In this document: positions 17,237-28,592 of the stretch, piece after piece
Layout: each line of letters begins with the position of its first letter
Position numbering within the stretch: position 1 is the first letter of the stretch
Assembly (NCBI GenBank): GCA_018262705.1
Contig: JADFDQ010000005.1
Span: forward strand, 1 to 64,000
DNA: 64,000 bases
Direction of reading: 5' to 3'
Origin: Xanthomonas sp.
GTDB taxonomy: Bacteria > Pseudomonadota > Gammaproteobacteria > Xanthomonadales > Xanthomonadaceae
Notes under the pieces: generated by a model
What the model was told of the DNA's origin: nothing
Seen by the model: the letters and a program-made list of their open reading frames with translations, nothing else
Databases searched by the model: none
Translations under genes and position numbers: made by a program

Positions 17237-18274
17237 TCAGCAGCGCATCGATGCAGCCTCGTAAATACCGTCGATGATGGTCGGATCGAGGCCGACATTG
17301 TTGTGTTCCAGCACCTGTTCGGCGCGGTAGCTGGAACGCACCAGCGGGCCGGAGACAACTTCGAGGAAGCCTTTCGCCAGTGCCATCTCGCGGTACTGGT
17401 GGAACTGTTCCGGAGTGACGAAGCGCTCGACCGGCAGATGATTTTTGGTCGGACGCATGTACTGGCCCATCGTCACCACATCGACGTTGGCGGCGCGCAG
17501 GTCGTCCATGGTGCGCTCGATCTCGATGTCGGTTTCGCCCAAGCCCAGCATCAGGCTGGTCTTGACCACGGTCTGCGGCGAATAGCCCTTGGCGAACTTG
17601 AGCAAGTTGATGGTCTGCCAGTAGCCGGCGCGCGGGTCGCGCACCGGGTGGGTCAGCCGTTCCACGGTTTCGATGTTTTGCGCGAAGGTGGCCAGCCCCG
17701 CGTCGAGCACGCTGGCGATGTGTTGTTCATGGCCGCCGAAATCCGGCGTCAGCGCCTCCACCGCAGTCTGCGGCATACGCCCGTGGATGGCGCGAATGCA
17801 GGCGGCATAGTGCGCCGCGCCGCCGTCAGGCAGATCGTCGCGATCGACCGAGGTCAGCACCACGTACTTGAGCTGCATCAACGCCACCGCATCGGCAACG
17901 TTGGCCGGCTCCATCGGATCCAGCCAGCCGTTGGGATTGCCGGTGGACACCGAGCAGAACTTGCAGGCGCGGGTGCACACCGAGCCCATCAACATCAGGG
18001 TCGCGGTGCCGCGACCCCAGCATTCGGCAATGTTCGGGCACTTGGACTCGGCGCAAACGGTCGAGAGTTTGTGGCTCTGGACGATCTCGCGGATTTCCTG
18101 GAAGCGCGCGCCGGTCGGCAGCTTCACCCGCAACCACGACGGCTTGCGGTCGACGTCCGGCACGGCGCTGAGCTTGTTGGGCTTGATCCCGTCCTTGATC
18201 GCCGGCGTGCCCTGCGGGCTGACGAACTTGCTGCCCGGAAGCGGGCGGACGCTATCGCTGCTGGAATCGCTCAT
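17237..18274 (-). CDS. lipA: Lipoyl synthase
   Basis: A 345-residue radical-SAM enzyme. The auxiliary 4Fe-4S cluster is bound by [12 protein letters not shown] and the SAM cluster by [26 protein letters not shown] and [20 protein letters not shown] are typical of LipA, and RSSYRAEQV near the end carries the conserved Arg-Ser-Ser. It inserts two sulfur atoms into protein-bound octanoyl groups to make lipoate for 2-oxoacid dehydrogenases. The N-terminal ~40 residues are less conserved. ATG 18274 is the first Met of the conserved frame. No lipB is adjacent. Confidence 0.96.
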   Translation of the reverse strand: MSDSSSDSVRPLPGSKFVSPQGTPAIKDGIKPNKLSAVPDVDRKPSWLRVKLPTGARFQEIREIVQSHKLSTVCAESKCPNIAECWGRGTATLMLMGSVCTRACKFCSVSTGNPNGWLDPMEPANVADAVALMQLKYVVLTSVDRDDLPDGGAAHYAACIRAIHGRMPQTAVEALTPDFGGHEQHIASVLDAGLATFAQNIETVERLTHPVRDPRAGYWQTINLLKFAKGYSPQTVVKTSLMLGLGETDIEIERTMDDLRAANVDVVTMGQYMRPTKNHLPVERFVTPEQFHQYREMALAKGFLEVVSGPLVRSSYRAEQVLEHNNVGLDPTIIDGIYEAASMRC

Positions 18275-18516
18275 GGTGCTTGAAGAACCTACGCCGCGAA
18301 GTGGGGATGGCCGCGTGACTGCCAATGACTGCGAATCGCAGCCCTGCAGCCGTGCGCGCGGTCGACGCACGCGGTCGGCGCATGATAGCAACCGGACGCC
18401 AAACGCATTTATCCCGGATGAAACAAAGGTGGCCCAACCCACAGCATCCCGCGCGGAAGACGCGCAAAGAAATCCCCCGCTTGACAGCCCGCGCTGCAGT
18501 GCAGCACAGTCGGCGC

Positions 18517-18588
18517 ATGTCCTGCCGCATGACCACGACGACGACCACCACCGGCACCCCGCCGATGCGGTCGATCCTGCCTGGATAA
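18517..18588 (+). CDS. thrL: thr operon leader peptide
   Basis: A 23-codon frame starting at ATG 18517, with a second in-frame ATG at 18529, and ending at TAA 18586-18588. It contains seven consecutive Thr codons (18532-18552), then Gly and an eighth Thr. An Ile codon appears only near the end, so threonyl-tRNA is probably the main sensed species. Ribosome stalling here when threonine is short would favour an antiterminated fold of the downstream RNA, as for E. coli thrL. The peptide itself needs no function. Confidence 0.75.
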   Translation: MSCRMTTTTTTTGTPPMRSILPG

Positions 18589-18606
18589 AGACGTTCCCAG
18601 TCAACG

Positions 18607-18629
18607 GCCCCGCAGTCAGCAGGCGGGGC
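18607..18629 (+). terminator. Attenuator-like hairpin of the thr operon
   Basis: GCCCCGC (18607-18613) pairs with GCGGGGC (18623-18629) over a 9-nt loop, 18 nt after the leader-peptide stop. No U-tract follows, so it is either a weak or Rho-assisted terminator or only one of the alternative stems of the attenuator. Confidence 0.55.
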
Positions 18630-18674
18630 GGACATCCCCATCCTGATGCAGCGCGGGCCTCCACCGGAGGTTCC

Positions 18675-21161
18675 ATGGATTTGCCTGCGCCACCATCCAC
18701 CGCCGTCGCCTGCCGCGTCCACAAATTCGGCGGCAGTTCGCTGGCCGACGCCGACTGCATTCGCCGCGTCGCGGATCTGCTGCTGGCTGACGATTGCAAA
18801 ACGCAGGTCGTCGTCACTTCGGCCATGCTCGGAACCACCGATGCGCTGGTGGCCCTCGGCGGCGACGCCACGGCCGGCAGCGACTGGAAGCCGGCGCTGC
18901 AGCACATTCGCCTGCGCCATCACGAAACCGCGCGCGCCCTGCTCGCACAACCGGAGGCTGCGCTAGCGCGCATCGATGCGTTGTGCGATGAGCTTGCAGA
19001 ACTGCTGCGCGCCGCCGCGCTGTTGCGCAAGCCAGGGCCGACCGCGCTGGCACGAATCCGCGGCATGGGCGAACTGTTTTCAACCGGATTGCTGAACGCC
19101 CATCTGCGCGAACACGGCACCGATTACGCCCTGCTCGACGCGCGCGATGTGCTCGTCGTGCGTCACACCGACCTCGGCGCGGTGGTCGACTGGGAATCCA
19201 GCGCGCAACGACTGGCCGAATGGCGCGCAAGCAACCCGCAGCCGCATAGCAACGTCACCGGCTTCATCGCCAGCGACGAACACGGCCTGCCGACCACGCT
19301 GGGGCGCAACGGCAGCGACTATTCGGCGGCGATCTTCGCACGGCTGTTTGAAGCCGATGAACTGCAAATTTGGTCCGACGTTGACGGCGTGCTGTCGGCC
19401 GATCCGCGCCTCGTCCCCGAGGCAGTACCACTGGCAGCGATGAGTTACCGCGAAGCCTGCGAGTTGGCCTACTTCGGCGCCAAGGTCATCCATCCGCAGG
19501 CGCTGGCCCCGGCGATGGCGCGCGGGCTGCCGATCCGGATGCGCAACACCTTCAACCCCGGCCATTCCGGCACCCGAATCGATGCCGCGGGCGATCCAGA
19601 CGCCGCACGCCCGGTCAAAGGATTGACCCTCGATGGCGCACTGGCGCTGATTTGCATTGAAGGTGCCGGACTGATCGGCGTGCCCGGCACCGCCGAGCGC
19701 ACCTTCGGCGCGCTGCGCGCGGCGGGCGTGTCGGTGGTGATGATTTCGCAAGGGTCTTCGGAACATTCGATCTGCTGCGTGGTTCACGCCGAGCAGGCCG
19801 AAGCGGCGCAACGCGCACTGCAAGCCGCCTTCGACCGCGAACTGGCCGGCGGCCAGGTGCACGGCGTGAGCGCCTGCACCGGCATCAGCGTGCTGGCCGC
19901 GGTCGGCGACGGCATGGCCGGCACGCCGGGCGTGGCAGCGCGACTGTTTGAAGCGCTGGCGCGGGCGCGGGTCAACGTGCGTGCGATCGCACAGGGCGCT
20001 TCCGAGCGCAATATCTCGGTAGCGATTCCAACCGCTGACGCCACCCGCGCGCTGCGCGCAATGCACGCGGCGTTCTGGCTGTCGCCGCAGACGCTGGCGC
20101 TGGCGGTGATCGGCCCCGGCAAGGTCGGCGCCGCCCTGCTCGACCAACTGCAAGCCGCGTCGCCGCGACTGCGCGAAACCGCGAATATCGACTTGCGCCT
20201 GCGCGTACTGGCCACCAGCACGCGGTTATGGACGTTCAAACACGGCGACGGAAACGACTGGCGTCAGCGCATGCAATCGCCACCCGCGTCTTCCGACCTG
20301 AACGCGATCGCCGAGCATCTGCACGCCACCCATCTGCCGCACAAGATCATCCTCGACTGCAGCGCCAGCGGGGCGGTGGCCGAGCATTACCCGAAGTGGC
20401 TGGCCGCGGGCATCCACGTCATTACCCCGAACAAGCAGGCCGGTGCCGGGCCGCTGGAACGCTACCGGGCGATTCGCACGGCCAGCGAAGCCAGCGGCGC
20501 GCGCTTCCGCTTCGAGGCCACGGTAGGCGCGGGCCTGCCGATCATTTCGACCCTGCGCGACTTGCTCGACACCGGCGATGAACTGCTCGCCATCGACGGC
20601 ATTTTTTCCGGAACGCTCGCATGGCTGTGCAACAGCTTCGACGGCAGCCAGCCGTTTTCCGCGCTGGTGCGGCAAGCGCACGCGCTGGGCTACACCGAAC
20701 CCGATCCGCGCGACGACCTGTCCGGAACGGATGTCGCACGCAAACTGGTTATCCTCGCCCGCGAGGCCGGAATCCCGCTGTCGCTGGCCGATGTCGACGT
20801 GCAAAGCCTGGTGCCGGATGCGCTGCGCAACGCCGGACGCGACGCGTTCATGGACGGCCTGGAAGCGCTGGATGCACCGCTGCAGGCGGCACTGAATGCG
20901 GCGCGCACGCAGGGCTGCGTGCTGCGTCACGTCGGAAGGCTCGACCGCGACGGCCACGCCCGCGTTGCGCTGCAGGCCGTCCCGACCGACCATGCCTTCG
21001 CCCACCTGCGCCTGACGGACAACTGCGTGTCGTTCACCACCCGCCGCTATTTCGACAACCCGCTGGTCGTTCAAGGTCCCGGCGCCGGACCGGAGGTGAC
21101 CGCCGCCGGCGTGTTCTCTGATCTGCTGCGGCTGGCCGCCGCGCTGGGAGCCAAGCTGTGA
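18675..21161 (+). CDS. thrA: Bifunctional aspartate kinase / homoserine dehydrogenase I
   Basis: An 828-residue fusion. The aspartokinase domain opens with [19 protein letters not shown] and includes [23 protein letters not shown]. Two ACT-type regulatory units lie around residues 315-465 ([40 protein letters not shown]). The homoserine dehydrogenase half starts near [19 protein letters not shown] (NAD(P) loop GPGKVG) and has [15 protein letters not shown] and [13 protein letters not shown]. It catalyses the first and third steps from aspartate to threonine and is normally inhibited by threonine. ATG 18675 has GGAGG five bases upstream. It overlaps thrB by four bases. Confidence 0.97.
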   Translation: MDLPAPPSTAVACRVHKFGGSSLADADCIRRVADLLLADDCKTQVVVTSAMLGTTDALVALGGDATAGSDWKPALQHIRLRHHETARALLAQPEAALARIDALCDELAELLRAAALLRKPGPTALARIRGMGELFSTGLLNAHLREHGTDYALLDARDVLVVRHTDLGAVVDWESSAQRLAEWRASNPQPHSNVTGFIASDEHGLPTTLGRNGSDYSAAIFARLFEADELQIWSDVDGVLSADPRLVPEAVPLAAMSYREACELAYFGAKVIHPQALAPAMARGLPIRMRNTFNPGHSGTRIDAAGDPDAARPVKGLTLDGALALICIEGAGLIGVPGTAERTFGALRAAGVSVVMISQGSSEHSICCVVHAEQAEAAQRALQAAFDRELAGGQVHGVSACTGISVLAAVGDGMAGTPGVAARLFEALARARVNVRAIAQGASERNISVAIPTADATRALRAMHAAFWLSPQTLALAVIGPGKVGAALLDQLQAASPRLRETANIDLRLRVLATSTRLWTFKHGDGNDWRQRMQSPPASSDLNAIAEHLHATHLPHKIILDCSASGAVAEHYPKWLAAGIHVITPNKQAGAGPLERYRAIRTASEASGARFRFEATVGAGLPIISTLRDLLDTGDELLAIDGIFSGTLAWLCNSFDGSQPFSALVRQAHALGYTEPDPRDDLSGTDVARKLVILAREAGIPLSLADVDVQSLVPDALRNAGRDAFMDGLEALDAPLQAALNAARTQGCVLRHVGRLDRDGHARVALQAVPTDHAFAHLRLTDNCVSFTTRRYFDNPLVVQGPGAGPEVTAAGVFSDLLRLAAALGAKL

Positions 21162-22090
21162 GCGCCGCTCGCAACGTGGCGCGTGCCTTCGCGCCGGGCT
21201 CGGTCGGCAACGTCGGGGTCGGCTTCGACATCCTCGGCCAAAGCATTGCCGGCATCGGCGATACCGCGACCGTGGGCCGCATCGACGCAACGTGCGTGCG
21301 CATCGCCGCCATCCGCGGCTGCGTCACCGAGCTTCCGCTGGAACCGGAACGCAACACCGCCGGCGCGGCTTTGATCGCACTGCGGCAAGCGCTCGATCTG
21401 CCGTTCGGTTTCGAAATCGAAATCGACAAAGGCATTCCGCTTGGATCGGGTCTGGGCGGTTCGGCGGCCTCCTGCGTCGCTGCGCTGGTGGCGGCAAATG
21501 CGCTGCTGGACGCGCCGCTGTCGCCTGCGCAGCTGTATCCGCACGCGCTGACCGGCGAATCGGCGGCCAGCGGCGGACGCCACGGCGACAACGTCGGGCC
21601 GATGTTATTGGGCGGCCTCGTGCTGACCACCGACGCGCAGATGACGCGGATCCACGTTCCCGACGCATGGCACGCAGCCGTGGTGCATCCGCACGCGGTG
21701 CTGGAGACCCGCCGCGCGCGCGCGGCGCTGGCCGGCGCCTATGCGCTGAAGGCGTTTGTGGCGCAAAGCATGAACCTCGCGCAGGTGCTGCTGGGCTGCG
21801 AGCGCGGCGATCCGGCGCTGGTGCGCGCCGGGCTGTCCGATGTGCTGGTGGAACCGCGCCGTGCGCCGTTGATCGCCGGATTTTTTGATGTGAAACAGGC
21901 CGCGCTGGACGCCGGTGCGATGGGCGCCAGCATTTCCGGCGCAGGGCCGAGCGTGTTCGCCTGGTGCGAAAGTCTGTCGGAAGCGCAGCGTGCGGGCGAC
22001 GCCATGCGCGCCGCGTTCGAGGCCAGCGGATTCGCCAGCGATCTGCTGCTGACCCCGATCGCCGGTCCTGCCGCACGGGTGATTCCATGA
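21158..22090 (+). CDS. thrB: Homoserine kinase
   Basis: A 310-residue GHMP kinase. [17 protein letters not shown] is the N-terminal motif, [18 protein letters not shown] the phosphate-binding loop, and [14 protein letters not shown] the C-terminal motif. It phosphorylates homoserine for threonine synthase. GTG 21158 overlaps the thrA stop (GTGA), and its own stop overlaps the start of thrC (ATGA), which couples translation along the operon. Confidence 0.96.
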   Translation: MSAARNVARAFAPGSVGNVGVGFDILGQSIAGIGDTATVGRIDATCVRIAAIRGCVTELPLEPERNTAGAALIALRQALDLPFGFEIEIDKGIPLGSGLGGSAASCVAALVAANALLDAPLSPAQLYPHALTGESAASGGRHGDNVGPMLLGGLVLTTDAQMTRIHVPDAWHAAVVHPHAVLETRRARAALAGAYALKAFVAQSMNLAQVLLGCERGDPALVRAGLSDVLVEPRRAPLIAGFFDVKQAALDAGAMGASISGAGPSVFAWCESLSEAQRAGDAMRAAFEASGFASDLLLTPIAGPAARVIP

Positions 22091-23373
22091 GGGCTTACAG
22101 CACCCGCGGACAGGCGACCACGGTCTCGATAGCGCAGGCCATCGGCACCGGGCTTGCGCCCGACGGCGGGCTCTATCTGCCGGAAACGTGGCCGCAATTT
22201 TCGACCGCGGATTTCGACGGTGCCAACACGCTGGCCGACATCGGACTGCGCCTGCTGCGCCCATTCTTCGCGGGCGATGCGCTCGAACTCGCCCTGCCCG
22301 GCATCTGTCGCGAGGCGCTGGCCATCGACCCGCCGTTGGTCGCATTCGGCAAACACGACGACTTCCTGCTGGAGCTGTTCCACGGCCCGACCGCCGCTTT
22401 CAAAGACTACGCCGCTGGCTTCCTCGCCGGCGGCCTGTCCGCGCTGGCGCACGGCGAAAAAGACTTGACCATTCTGGTCGCCACCTCCGGCGACACTGGC
22501 GCAGCGGTGGCCTGCGCCTTCCACGGCCGGCCGGGATTCAAGGTCGCGATCCTGTATCCGGACGGCCGCGTTTCGCCGCGACAGGCGCATCAGCTCGGCA
22601 GCTTCGGCGGCAACGTGCAGGCGTTCCGCGTCGACGGCAATTTCGACGACTGCCAGCGGCTGGCGAAATCCCTGCTGGCCGACCCTGAATTCCGCCGCGA
22701 GGTGCCGCTGGGCACGGCCAACAGCATCAGCCTCGGCCGCCTGCTGCCGCAGACCGCCTATTACGCCTACGCCGCGCTCATGCACCAGCGCGCCACGAGC
22801 CGCACGCTGAATTTCGTGGTGCCCACCGGCAACCTCGGCAACGCGCTGGCCTGCCTGCTCGCGCGGCGCATGGGCCTGCCCATCGGCGACATCGTGCTGG
22901 CCAGCAACGCCAATACCGTGCTGCCCGAGTTCTTTGCCGGTGCCGACTACGCGCCGCGCCCTGGCATCGCCACCCTGGCGAACGCAATGGACGTGGGCGC
23001 GCCCAGCAATTTCGAACGCCTGCAGGCACTGTATCCGGACGCCGAAGAACTGCGCAGCCTGCTGCGCGCCGAAGTCGTGGACGATGCACAAATCCGCGCC
23101 GCCATCGTCCGCACGCGCGCTGAACGCGGGCAGGTCGTCTGCCCACACACCGCCTGCGCCACCGAAGTCCTCGATCGCCTGCGCGCGCGCGGCGAAAGCG
23201 ACGACTACGCGGTGGTCGCCACCGCGCACCCGGCCAAGTTTCCGGAGGTGGTCGAACCGCTGATCGGGCAACCCATCCCGCTTCCACTGCCGCTGGCCAC
23301 GATGCTGGAACGCCCCAGCCATGCGCAGCCGCTGGCCAACGACGCCGATGCGCTGCGTAGAGCCCTGCGCTGA
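22087..23373 (+). CDS. thrC: Threonine synthase
   Basis: A 428-residue PLP enzyme of the long threonine-synthase type. The N-terminus [19 protein letters not shown] and [12 protein letters not shown] are typical. The PLP lysine is in [15 protein letters not shown], and the phosphate-binding region is [15 protein letters not shown]. It converts phosphohomoserine to threonine, the last step of the operon pathway. ATG 22087 overlaps the thrB stop. The gene ends 65 nt before tRNA-Arg, with no clear terminator between. Confidence 0.96.
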   Translation: MRAYSTRGQATTVSIAQAIGTGLAPDGGLYLPETWPQFSTADFDGANTLADIGLRLLRPFFAGDALELALPGICREALAIDPPLVAFGKHDDFLLELFHGPTAAFKDYAAGFLAGGLSALAHGEKDLTILVATSGDTGAAVACAFHGRPGFKVAILYPDGRVSPRQAHQLGSFGGNVQAFRVDGNFDDCQRLAKSLLADPEFRREVPLGTANSISLGRLLPQTAYYAYAALMHQRATSRTLNFVVPTGNLGNALACLLARRMGLPIGDIVLASNANTVLPEFFAGADYAPRPGIATLANAMDVGAPSNFERLQALYPDAEELRSLLRAEVVDDAQIRAAIVRTRAERGQVVCPHTACATEVLDRLRARGESDDYAVVATAHPAKFPEVVEPLIGQPIPLPLPLATMLERPSHAQPLANDADALRRALR

Positions 23374-23399
23374 ACCGCTTGCGCGTGTTTGGCGCGCGT

Positions 23400-23429
23400 T
23401 TGGCCACTTGCCAACTGTGCTGCGATAAT
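23400..23429 (+). promoter_or_regulatory. tRNA-Arg promoter
   Basis: TTGGCC (23400-23405) and GATAAT (23424-23429) are spaced by 18 nt. The -10 box ends 9 nt before the mature 5' end of the tRNA, a usual distance for tRNA genes. Confidence 0.55.
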
Positions 23430-23438
23430 GAGCGGCTA

Positions 23439-23515
23439 GGCTCCGTAGCTCAGCTGGATAGAGCGTCCCCCTCCTAAGGGGAAGGTCGCCCGTTCGAATC
23501 GGGCCGGGGTCACCA
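23439..23515 (+). tRNA. tRNA-Arg (anticodon CCT)
   Basis: A complete 77-nt cloverleaf with encoded CCA (23513-23515). The acceptor stem GGCTCCG pairs with CGGGGTC (with two G-U pairs). The D-arm has AGCTCAGCTGGATAGAGC, the anticodon stem TCCCC/GGGGA frames the loop CTCCTAA (anticodon CCT), and the T-arm has CGTTCGAATC. It reads AGG codons. It stands alone between thrC and a dehydrogenase gene; no integrated element borders its 3' end. Confidence 0.95.
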
Positions 23516-23599
23516 GAGTTTCGCGTCACGCTTCGGGGACAACCTACGCCGCAGCATGACAGCACCGTTTTCAACATCCCCCAGTTTTTGGAGTTCGCC

Positions 23600-25132
23600 A
23601 TGACCCATCCCATCCTCAGCCAGCTCGGCCTGACCGCCGAACAGTCCGGCACCTACCTCGGCAACGGCGAGTGGTCGAACACCACCGACGCCGGCGTGCT
23701 CGAACCCGTCAATCCGACCACCGGCGAAACGCTGGCGCGGGTGCATGCGTCCAGCAAGGCCGACTACGAGGCCATCGTCGAGCGCGCGCAGGAGGCGTTC
23801 AAGGTCTGGCGCACCACTCCGGCGCCGCGTCGCGGCGAGGCGATTCGGCTGTGCGCGGATGCGCTGCGCACGCACAAAGACGCGCTGGGTTCGCTGGTCG
23901 CGCTGGAGATGGGCAAGTCCAAGCCCGAGGGCGATGGCGAAGTGCAGGAAATGATCGACATCGGCGAGTTCGCGGTCGGTCTGTCGCGCCAGCTCTACGG
24001 CCTGACCATGCACAGCGAGCGCCCCGGCCACCGCATGTACGAGCAGTGGCACCCGCTGGGCATCGTCGGCATCATCAGCGCGTTCAACTTCCCGGTCGCG
24101 GTGTGGGCGTGGAACGCGTTCGTCGCCGCGGTCTGCGGTGACGTGTGCATCTGGAAGCCGTCGCCGAAGGTGCCGCTGTCGGCGCTCGCCGCCGCCCGCA
24201 TCTGCAACGAAGCGCTGCGCAAGGGCGGCTTCCCGGACATCTTCTTCCTGTTCAACGACGCCGGATTCGAACTGGCGCAGGAATTCGTCGACGATCCGCG
24301 CATCGCCCTGGTCAGCTTCACCGGCAGCACCAAGGTCGGCCGCGCCATTGGCGAGCGCGTTGCGCGGCGCATGGGTCGCAGCCTGCTGGAGCTGGGCGGC
24401 AACAACGCGATCATCGTCGACGACAGCGCCGATCTGAAGCTGGCGATACCGGCCATCGTCTTTGGCGCGGTCGGCACCGCCGGCCAACGCTGCACCACCA
24501 CCCGCCGCCTGATCGTGCACGCGTCGATGTACGACGACGTGCTGGCCAAGCTGGTCGCCGCCTACAAGCAGGTCGAAGGCAAGATCGGCGACCCCACCGA
24601 TGCGCACAACCTGATGGGCCCGCTCAACAGCAAGGACGCGGTCGACGCATTCCTCGACACGATCGCGCAGGCCAAGACCGCGGGCGGCAAGATCGAAACC
24701 GGCGGCGAGCGCATCGACCGTCCCGGCAATTTCGTGCTGCCCACGATTGTCTCTGGCCTGACCAACGATGCGGCCATCGTCCAGCACGAAACTTTCGCGC
24801 CGATCCTGTACGTGATGAAGTTCGGCGAAATCCAGGAAGCCATCGCGATGCAAAACGCTGTGCCGCAGGGTTTGTCGTCGGCGATCTTCACCACCAATCT
24901 GAAGAATTCCGAAGCGTTCCTGTCGGCATCGGGCTCCGATTGCGGCATCGCCAACGTCAATATCGGCACCAGCGGCGCGGAAATCGGCGGCGCCTTCGGC
25001 GGCGAAAAGGAAACCGGCGGCGGCCGCGAATCCGGTTCCGACGCGTGGAGGGCCTACATGCGCCGGCAAACGAATACCATCAACTGGTCGGACGCGATGC
25101 CGCTGGCACAGGGAATCAAGTTCGATTTCTGA
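23600..25132 (+). CDS. Aldehyde dehydrogenase, L-aminoadipate-semialdehyde type (ALDH7/AmaB-like)
   Basis: A 510-residue NAD(P)-dependent aldehyde dehydrogenase. Features are [14 protein letters not shown], the NAD-binding [13 protein letters not shown], the general-base motif [11 protein letters not shown], the catalytic Cys in [13 protein letters not shown], and a C-terminus [19 protein letters not shown] that is characteristic of the ALDH7 (alpha-aminoadipic semialdehyde / delta1-piperideine-6-carboxylate dehydrogenase) group. In bacteria this group acts in lysine degradation. ATG 23600 is favoured by GGAG at 23590-23593; a TTG 12 nt earlier is in frame. No other lysine-catabolism gene is adjacent. 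Confidence 0.85.
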   Translation: MTHPILSQLGLTAEQSGTYLGNGEWSNTTDAGVLEPVNPTTGETLARVHASSKADYEAIVERAQEAFKVWRTTPAPRRGEAIRLCADALRTHKDALGSLVALEMGKSKPEGDGEVQEMIDIGEFAVGLSRQLYGLTMHSERPGHRMYEQWHPLGIVGIISAFNFPVAVWAWNAFVAAVCGDVCIWKPSPKVPLSALAAARICNEALRKGGFPDIFFLFNDAGFELAQEFVDDPRIALVSFTGSTKVGRAIGERVARRMGRSLLELGGNNAIIVDDSADLKLAIPAIVFGAVGTAGQRCTTTRRLIVHASMYDDVLAKLVAAYKQVEGKIGDPTDAHNLMGPLNSKDAVDAFLDTIAQAKTAGGKIETGGERIDRPGNFVLPTIVSGLTNDAAIVQHETFAPILYVMKFGEIQEAIAMQNAVPQGLSSAIFTTNLKNSEAFLSASGSDCGIANVNIGTSGAEIGGAFGGEKETGGGRESGSDAWRAYMRRQTNTINWSDAMPLAQGIKFDF

Positions 25133-25165
25133 ACCCAATTCCAGGCAGGAACCCGAGGAAGCGCC

Positions 25166-25453
25166 ATGAACACACCGATGCGCAGCAACAGCTCGCTCGC
25201 AGTCCTCAGCCTGGTCTTCGGGCTGCTGGGCTGGACCCTGCTGCCGTTCGCCGGCAGCATCGTTGCAATCGTCACCGGGCACATGGCGCGCGCCGAAATC
25301 CGGCGCTCGCCGGAGACGCTCGACGGCGACGGTCTGGCGGTGGCCGGGTTGGTGATGGGCTATGCGATCGTCGGTTTGACGCTGCTGGCCTTCCTCGTCG
25401 TCATCTTGATCTTCGGCGGCATCGCCGGGCTGCTGGCGTTTGCGGGGCGTTGA
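25166..25453 (+). CDS. DUF4190 family small membrane protein
   Basis: A 95-residue protein with two membrane segments ([20 protein letters not shown] and a second, longer hydrophobic run after residue 58). The loop [14 protein letters not shown]-type segment (here [24 protein letters not shown]) is the DUF4190 signature. Function is unknown; related domains occur in many integral membrane proteins. It ends 4 nt before the pyrD start and may be cotranscribed. Confidence 0.78.
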   Translation: MNTPMRSNSSLAVLSLVFGLLGWTLLPFAGSIVAIVTGHMARAEIRRSPETLDGDGLAVAGLVMGYAIVGLTLLAFLVVILIFGGIAGLLAFAGR

Positions 25454-25457
25454 CGGG

Positions 25458-26516
25458 TTGTACGCGTTCAGCCGCCCCTTCCTGTTCTGGCTCAACCCGG
25501 AACGCGCGCACGGCCTTGGACTGGCCGGGCTGCAGTTCGCGCACGCCTGCGCGCTGTCGCCGCTGCTGGCAACAGCGCCCAAGCCGCTGCCGACCAAGGC
25601 CTTCGGCCTGACCTTCCCCAATCCGGTTGGTCTCGCCGCCGGGCTCGACAAGGACGGCGCCCATATCGATGCGTTGATGGCGCTGGGTTTCGGCTTCATC
25701 GAAATCGGTACGGTCACTCCCAAACCACAGCCCGGCAACGAACGGCCGCGCATGTTCCGGCTCGAACGCGAGCGCGCGATCATCAACCGGATGGGCTTCA
25801 ACAGCGGCGGCGTGGAGACCCTGGTGCGCAACGTCGAACGCGCCAAACGCCGCAGCAATGCCCTGCTCGGCATCAACATCGGGCGCAACAAGAGCACCCC
25901 GAACAAGGATGCCGCCAGCGACTACGTGCACTGCCTTCAGCACGTTTATCCGCTGGCCGACTATGTGGCCGTCAACATTTCTTCACCCAACACCGCCGGA
26001 CTGCGCGAGCTGCAGGAAGAGCAGGCGCTGCGGCAGTTGGTCGGCGCGCTGCGCGACGAGCAGGAACGGCTGGCCGGCATCCACGGCAAACGCGTGCCGT
26101 TGCTGGTCAAGATCGCGCCCGACTTGAACGAAACCGATATCGACGCCGCCGCGCGGGTGCTCGGCGATCTCAAGGTCGATGGCGTGATCGCCACCAACAC
26201 CACGGTCTCGCGCGAAGGCGTGGAAGACTCGCGCCACGTCGACGAAGCCGGCGGCCTGTCCGGCGCGCCGCTGATGGGGCTGGCGACCACCACCTTGCGC
26301 ATGCTGCGCACACGGCTGCCCGAAGAAATCCCGATGATCGGCGTCGGCGGCATCATGCACGGCGCCGACGCGGCCACCAAGCAGGCGGCCGGTGCGGTGC
26401 TGGTGCAGACCTACACCGGCCTCATCTATCGCGGCCCGGCCTTGATCGGCGAATGCGTGGATGCACTGCGCCGGCGCAAGGAAGCCCGCAGCGGCGGCCT
26501 GTTGCCCATCGAATGA
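25458..26516 (+). CDS. pyrD: Dihydroorotate dehydrogenase (quinone), class 2
   Basis: A 352-residue enzyme for the fourth step of pyrimidine synthesis, membrane-associated and using quinone with FMN. Motifs: [62 protein letters not shown] (catalytic Ser region), [10 protein letters not shown] and [11 protein letters not shown] for phosphate binding. The start is TTG 25458 because the peptide then begins [19 protein letters not shown], matching the family N-terminus; an in-frame TTG at 25440 overlaps the previous gene. The stop overlaps the murB start (ATGA). Confidence 0.94.
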   Translation: MYAFSRPFLFWLNPERAHGLGLAGLQFAHACALSPLLATAPKPLPTKAFGLTFPNPVGLAAGLDKDGAHIDALMALGFGFIEIGTVTPKPQPGNERPRMFRLERERAIINRMGFNSGGVETLVRNVERAKRRSNALLGINIGRNKSTPNKDAASDYVHCLQHVYPLADYVAVNISSPNTAGLRELQEEQALRQLVGALRDEQERLAGIHGKRVPLLVKIAPDLNETDIDAAARVLGDLKVDGVIATNTTVSREGVEDSRHVDEAGGLSGAPLMGLATTTLRMLRTRLPEEIPMIGVGGIMHGADAATKQAAGAVLVQTYTGLIYRGPALIGECVDALRRRKEARSGGLLPIE

Positions 26517-27568
26517 ACACCGTCACCGGCCCGGGCTACCGGATCGTCGAAAACGCGCGGATGGCTGCGCGCAACACCTTCGCGGTTCCCGCGCGTGCGC
26601 CGCTGCTGGTTGAGGTCACGCGCGCCGAGGCACTGCCGGAACTGCTTGCCAGCGCGATGCCGCGCAATGCGCGACCGCTGATTCTTGGCGGCGGCAGCAA
26701 CATCCTGTTCGCCGCCGACCCCGAGGGCATCGTGCTGGCGCTGGTCACCGGCGACATCCGCCGCCTTGACGAGGACAACGATGCGGCCATTGTCCGTGCC
26801 GACGCCGGCGTGGTCTGGCACGATTTCGTGCTGTGGACGCTGGGCCACGGACTGAGCGGGCTGGAAAACCTCGCACTGATTCCGGGCACCGTGGGCGCCG
26901 CGCCGATCCAGAACATCGGCGCCTACGGAGTCGAGGTGCGTGAGCGCATCCTCGCCGTGGAAGCCTTCGATCGGCGGGCTGGCGGCTTCGTTCGCCTGTC
27001 GCCCGAAGACTGCGCTTTCGGCTACCGCGATTCGCTGTTCAAGCACGACGTCGATCGCTACATCGTCACCGCGGTCGAGTTTCGTCTGCCGCGCAGATTC
27101 ACGCCGCACCTGCGCTATGCCGGGCTGCCCGAAGAACTCACGTCGATGGGCGTCACGGATTCGCCTCGCGCCACCCAGGTCGCCGAAGCGGTGATGCGCA
27201 TTCGCCGCCGCAAGCTGCCGGATCCGGCGCTGCTGGGCAATGCTGGCAGTTTCTTCAAGAATCCGATTGTGACGAACGCTGTCGCACACGCGCTGCTGGC
27301 CGAGCACCCCGCCCTACCCACCTATCCAGCCAACACGCCCAGCGAACGCAAGCTGTCGGCCGCGTGGCTGATCGACCGCTGCGGCTGGAAGGGGCGACGT
27401 GTGGGCGACGCAGGCATTGCGGCCAGCCACGCGCTGGTGCTGGTCAACCACGGTGCGGCCACCGGCGCGCAGCTGCTGGAGGTGGCGCATCAGGTCGCGT
27501 GTGATGTCCAAGCGCGCTTCGGCATCGCGCTGCAGCCGGAGCCGCGGATCGTGGGGGCGGCGTGGTGA
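26513..27568 (+). CDS. murB: UDP-N-acetylenolpyruvoylglucosamine reductase
   Basis: A 351-residue FAD enzyme that makes UDP-MurNAc for peptidoglycan. Visible motifs: [13 protein letters not shown] (FAD phosphate loop), [54 protein letters not shown] (catalytic Ser in the NAGSFFKNP segment) and a C-terminal [20 protein letters not shown]. This is the type I form with the C-terminal third domain. ATG 26513 overlaps the pyrD stop by four bases. Confidence 0.95.
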   Translation: MNTVTGPGYRIVENARMAARNTFAVPARAPLLVEVTRAEALPELLASAMPRNARPLILGGGSNILFAADPEGIVLALVTGDIRRLDEDNDAAIVRADAGVVWHDFVLWTLGHGLSGLENLALIPGTVGAAPIQNIGAYGVEVRERILAVEAFDRRAGGFVRLSPEDCAFGYRDSLFKHDVDRYIVTAVEFRLPRRFTPHLRYAGLPEELTSMGVTDSPRATQVAEAVMRIRRRKLPDPALLGNAGSFFKNPIVTNAVAHALLAEHPALPTYPANTPSERKLSAAWLIDRCGWKGRRVGDAGIAASHALVLVNHGAATGAQLLEVAHQVACDVQARFGIALQPEPRIVGAAW

Positions 27569-27605
27569 ACCTTGCATCATCCCCGCGCCACCCCGGCCGC
27601 GAACG

Positions 27606-28571
27606 ATGAACGCTGCATCGCTCGTCCGGAACGGCAACGTGCGCAATGTCCATGCGCGCGCCGCGCTGCTGATGCTGGCCAGCACCGTCGGTTTCGGGCT
27701 GATGGCGATCTTCATTCGCCTCGCCTCGGCCGCAACTCCGACCTGGGAAATCGCCTTCTTCCGGGTGCTCTTCGGATTCCTGATTCTGCTGGCGCTGCTG
27801 GTGTGGCCACTGCGGAACCAACACAAGCCGCTGCAGGCATTCGTTGCCAGTGTGCACACTTCGCAGTTGATGCGTTATGTCATCCGCTGCGCGATCGGCG
27901 TTGCCGCGATGTTCTGCGGCTTCTGGGCAATTGGCCATCTGCCGCTGGCGCAGGCCATCTCGCTCAACTATTCCTCGCCGATCTTCGTCACCATCGCTGC
28001 GATCCTGATGTTGGGCGAGCGCGTGCGTGCTCGTCGCTGGGCGGCGGTTATCGCCGGTTTCGTCGGCGTGCTGGTGATCGTTCGGCCCGGTTCGCACGCC
28101 TTCAGCGCCGGCTCGCTAGTCGCGGTGGCTGCCGCGATGCTCAGCGCGCTGGTCGCGATCCAGATCAAACAACTCTCTGCGACCGACAAGGCCGACACCA
28201 TCGTGTTCTGGACCTATGCGCTGTGGCTGCCGATGACCCTAGTGCCCACGCTCATGGTCTGGCAGACGCCGCGCGGCATCGCCTGGCTGTGGCTGGTGCT
28301 GGCCGGTATCGCGGGCACCGCCGGGCAGCTGCTGTGGACGCGCGCGCTCAAACTCGGCGAAGTGTCGGCGCTGACCCCGATCAGCTTCACCCAGCTGCCG
28401 ATCGTCACCTTCGCCGGCTGGGTGCTGTTCAATGAAGGCGTGGATGCGCCCACCGTTCTCGGTGCCGGCATCATCCTCGCCTCGGCGTTCTACATCGCCC
28501 ACCGCGAATCGGTGCTGGCGCGGCGCGCGGCCTCGAAGGCGGTGTGCGAAGCGAACCTGCCCGGCGATTGA
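27606..28571 (+). CDS. EamA (DMT-family) transporter
   Basis: A 321-residue membrane protein with ten predicted helices arranged as two EamA repeats. The first covers ~20-155 (ALLMLASTVGFGLMAIFIRL; LPLAQAISLNYSSPIFV) and the second ~165-305 (AGSLVAVAAAMLSALVAIQI; GEVSALTPISFTQLPIV). Drug/metabolite exporters of this group have diverse substrates that cannot be read from sequence. It lies 37 nt after murB and converges with the kinase gene, with 21 bp between their stops. Confidence 0.87.
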   Translation: MNAASLVRNGNVRNVHARAALLMLASTVGFGLMAIFIRLASAATPTWEIAFFRVLFGFLILLALLVWPLRNQHKPLQAFVASVHTSQLMRYVIRCAIGVAAMFCGFWAIGHLPLAQAISLNYSSPIFVTIAAILMLGERVRARRWAAVIAGFVGVLVIVRPGSHAFSAGSLVAVAAAMLSALVAIQIKQLSATDKADTIVFWTYALWLPMTLVPTLMVWQTPRGIAWLWLVLAGIAGTAGQLLWTRALKLGEVSALTPISFTQLPIVTFAGWVLFNEGVDAPTVLGAGIILASAFYIAHRESVLARRAASKAVCEANLPGD

Positions 28572-28592
28572 GGCTCAGTTGGCCTGGCGGGA

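Larger units (their letters stand above)
18275..18674 (+). promoter_or_regulatory. thr operon control region
   Basis: These 400 bases separate divergent lipA and thrA. A perfect -35 hexamer TTGACA stands at 18481-18486, but the -10 candidates 16-18 nt further (GCACAG/CACAGT) are weak. A threonine-rich leader peptide (18517-18588) and a GC-rich hairpin (18607-18629) follow, the order expected for attenuation. ThrA translation starts at 18675 with GGAGG at 18666-18670. The left part (18275-18480) shows nothing else I can support. Confidence 0.6.

Noticed and set aside
23439-23515. tRNA-Arg as attachment site of an integrated element
   Set aside because: The downstream genes are core metabolic genes and no integrase or 3' repeat of the tRNA is nearby.
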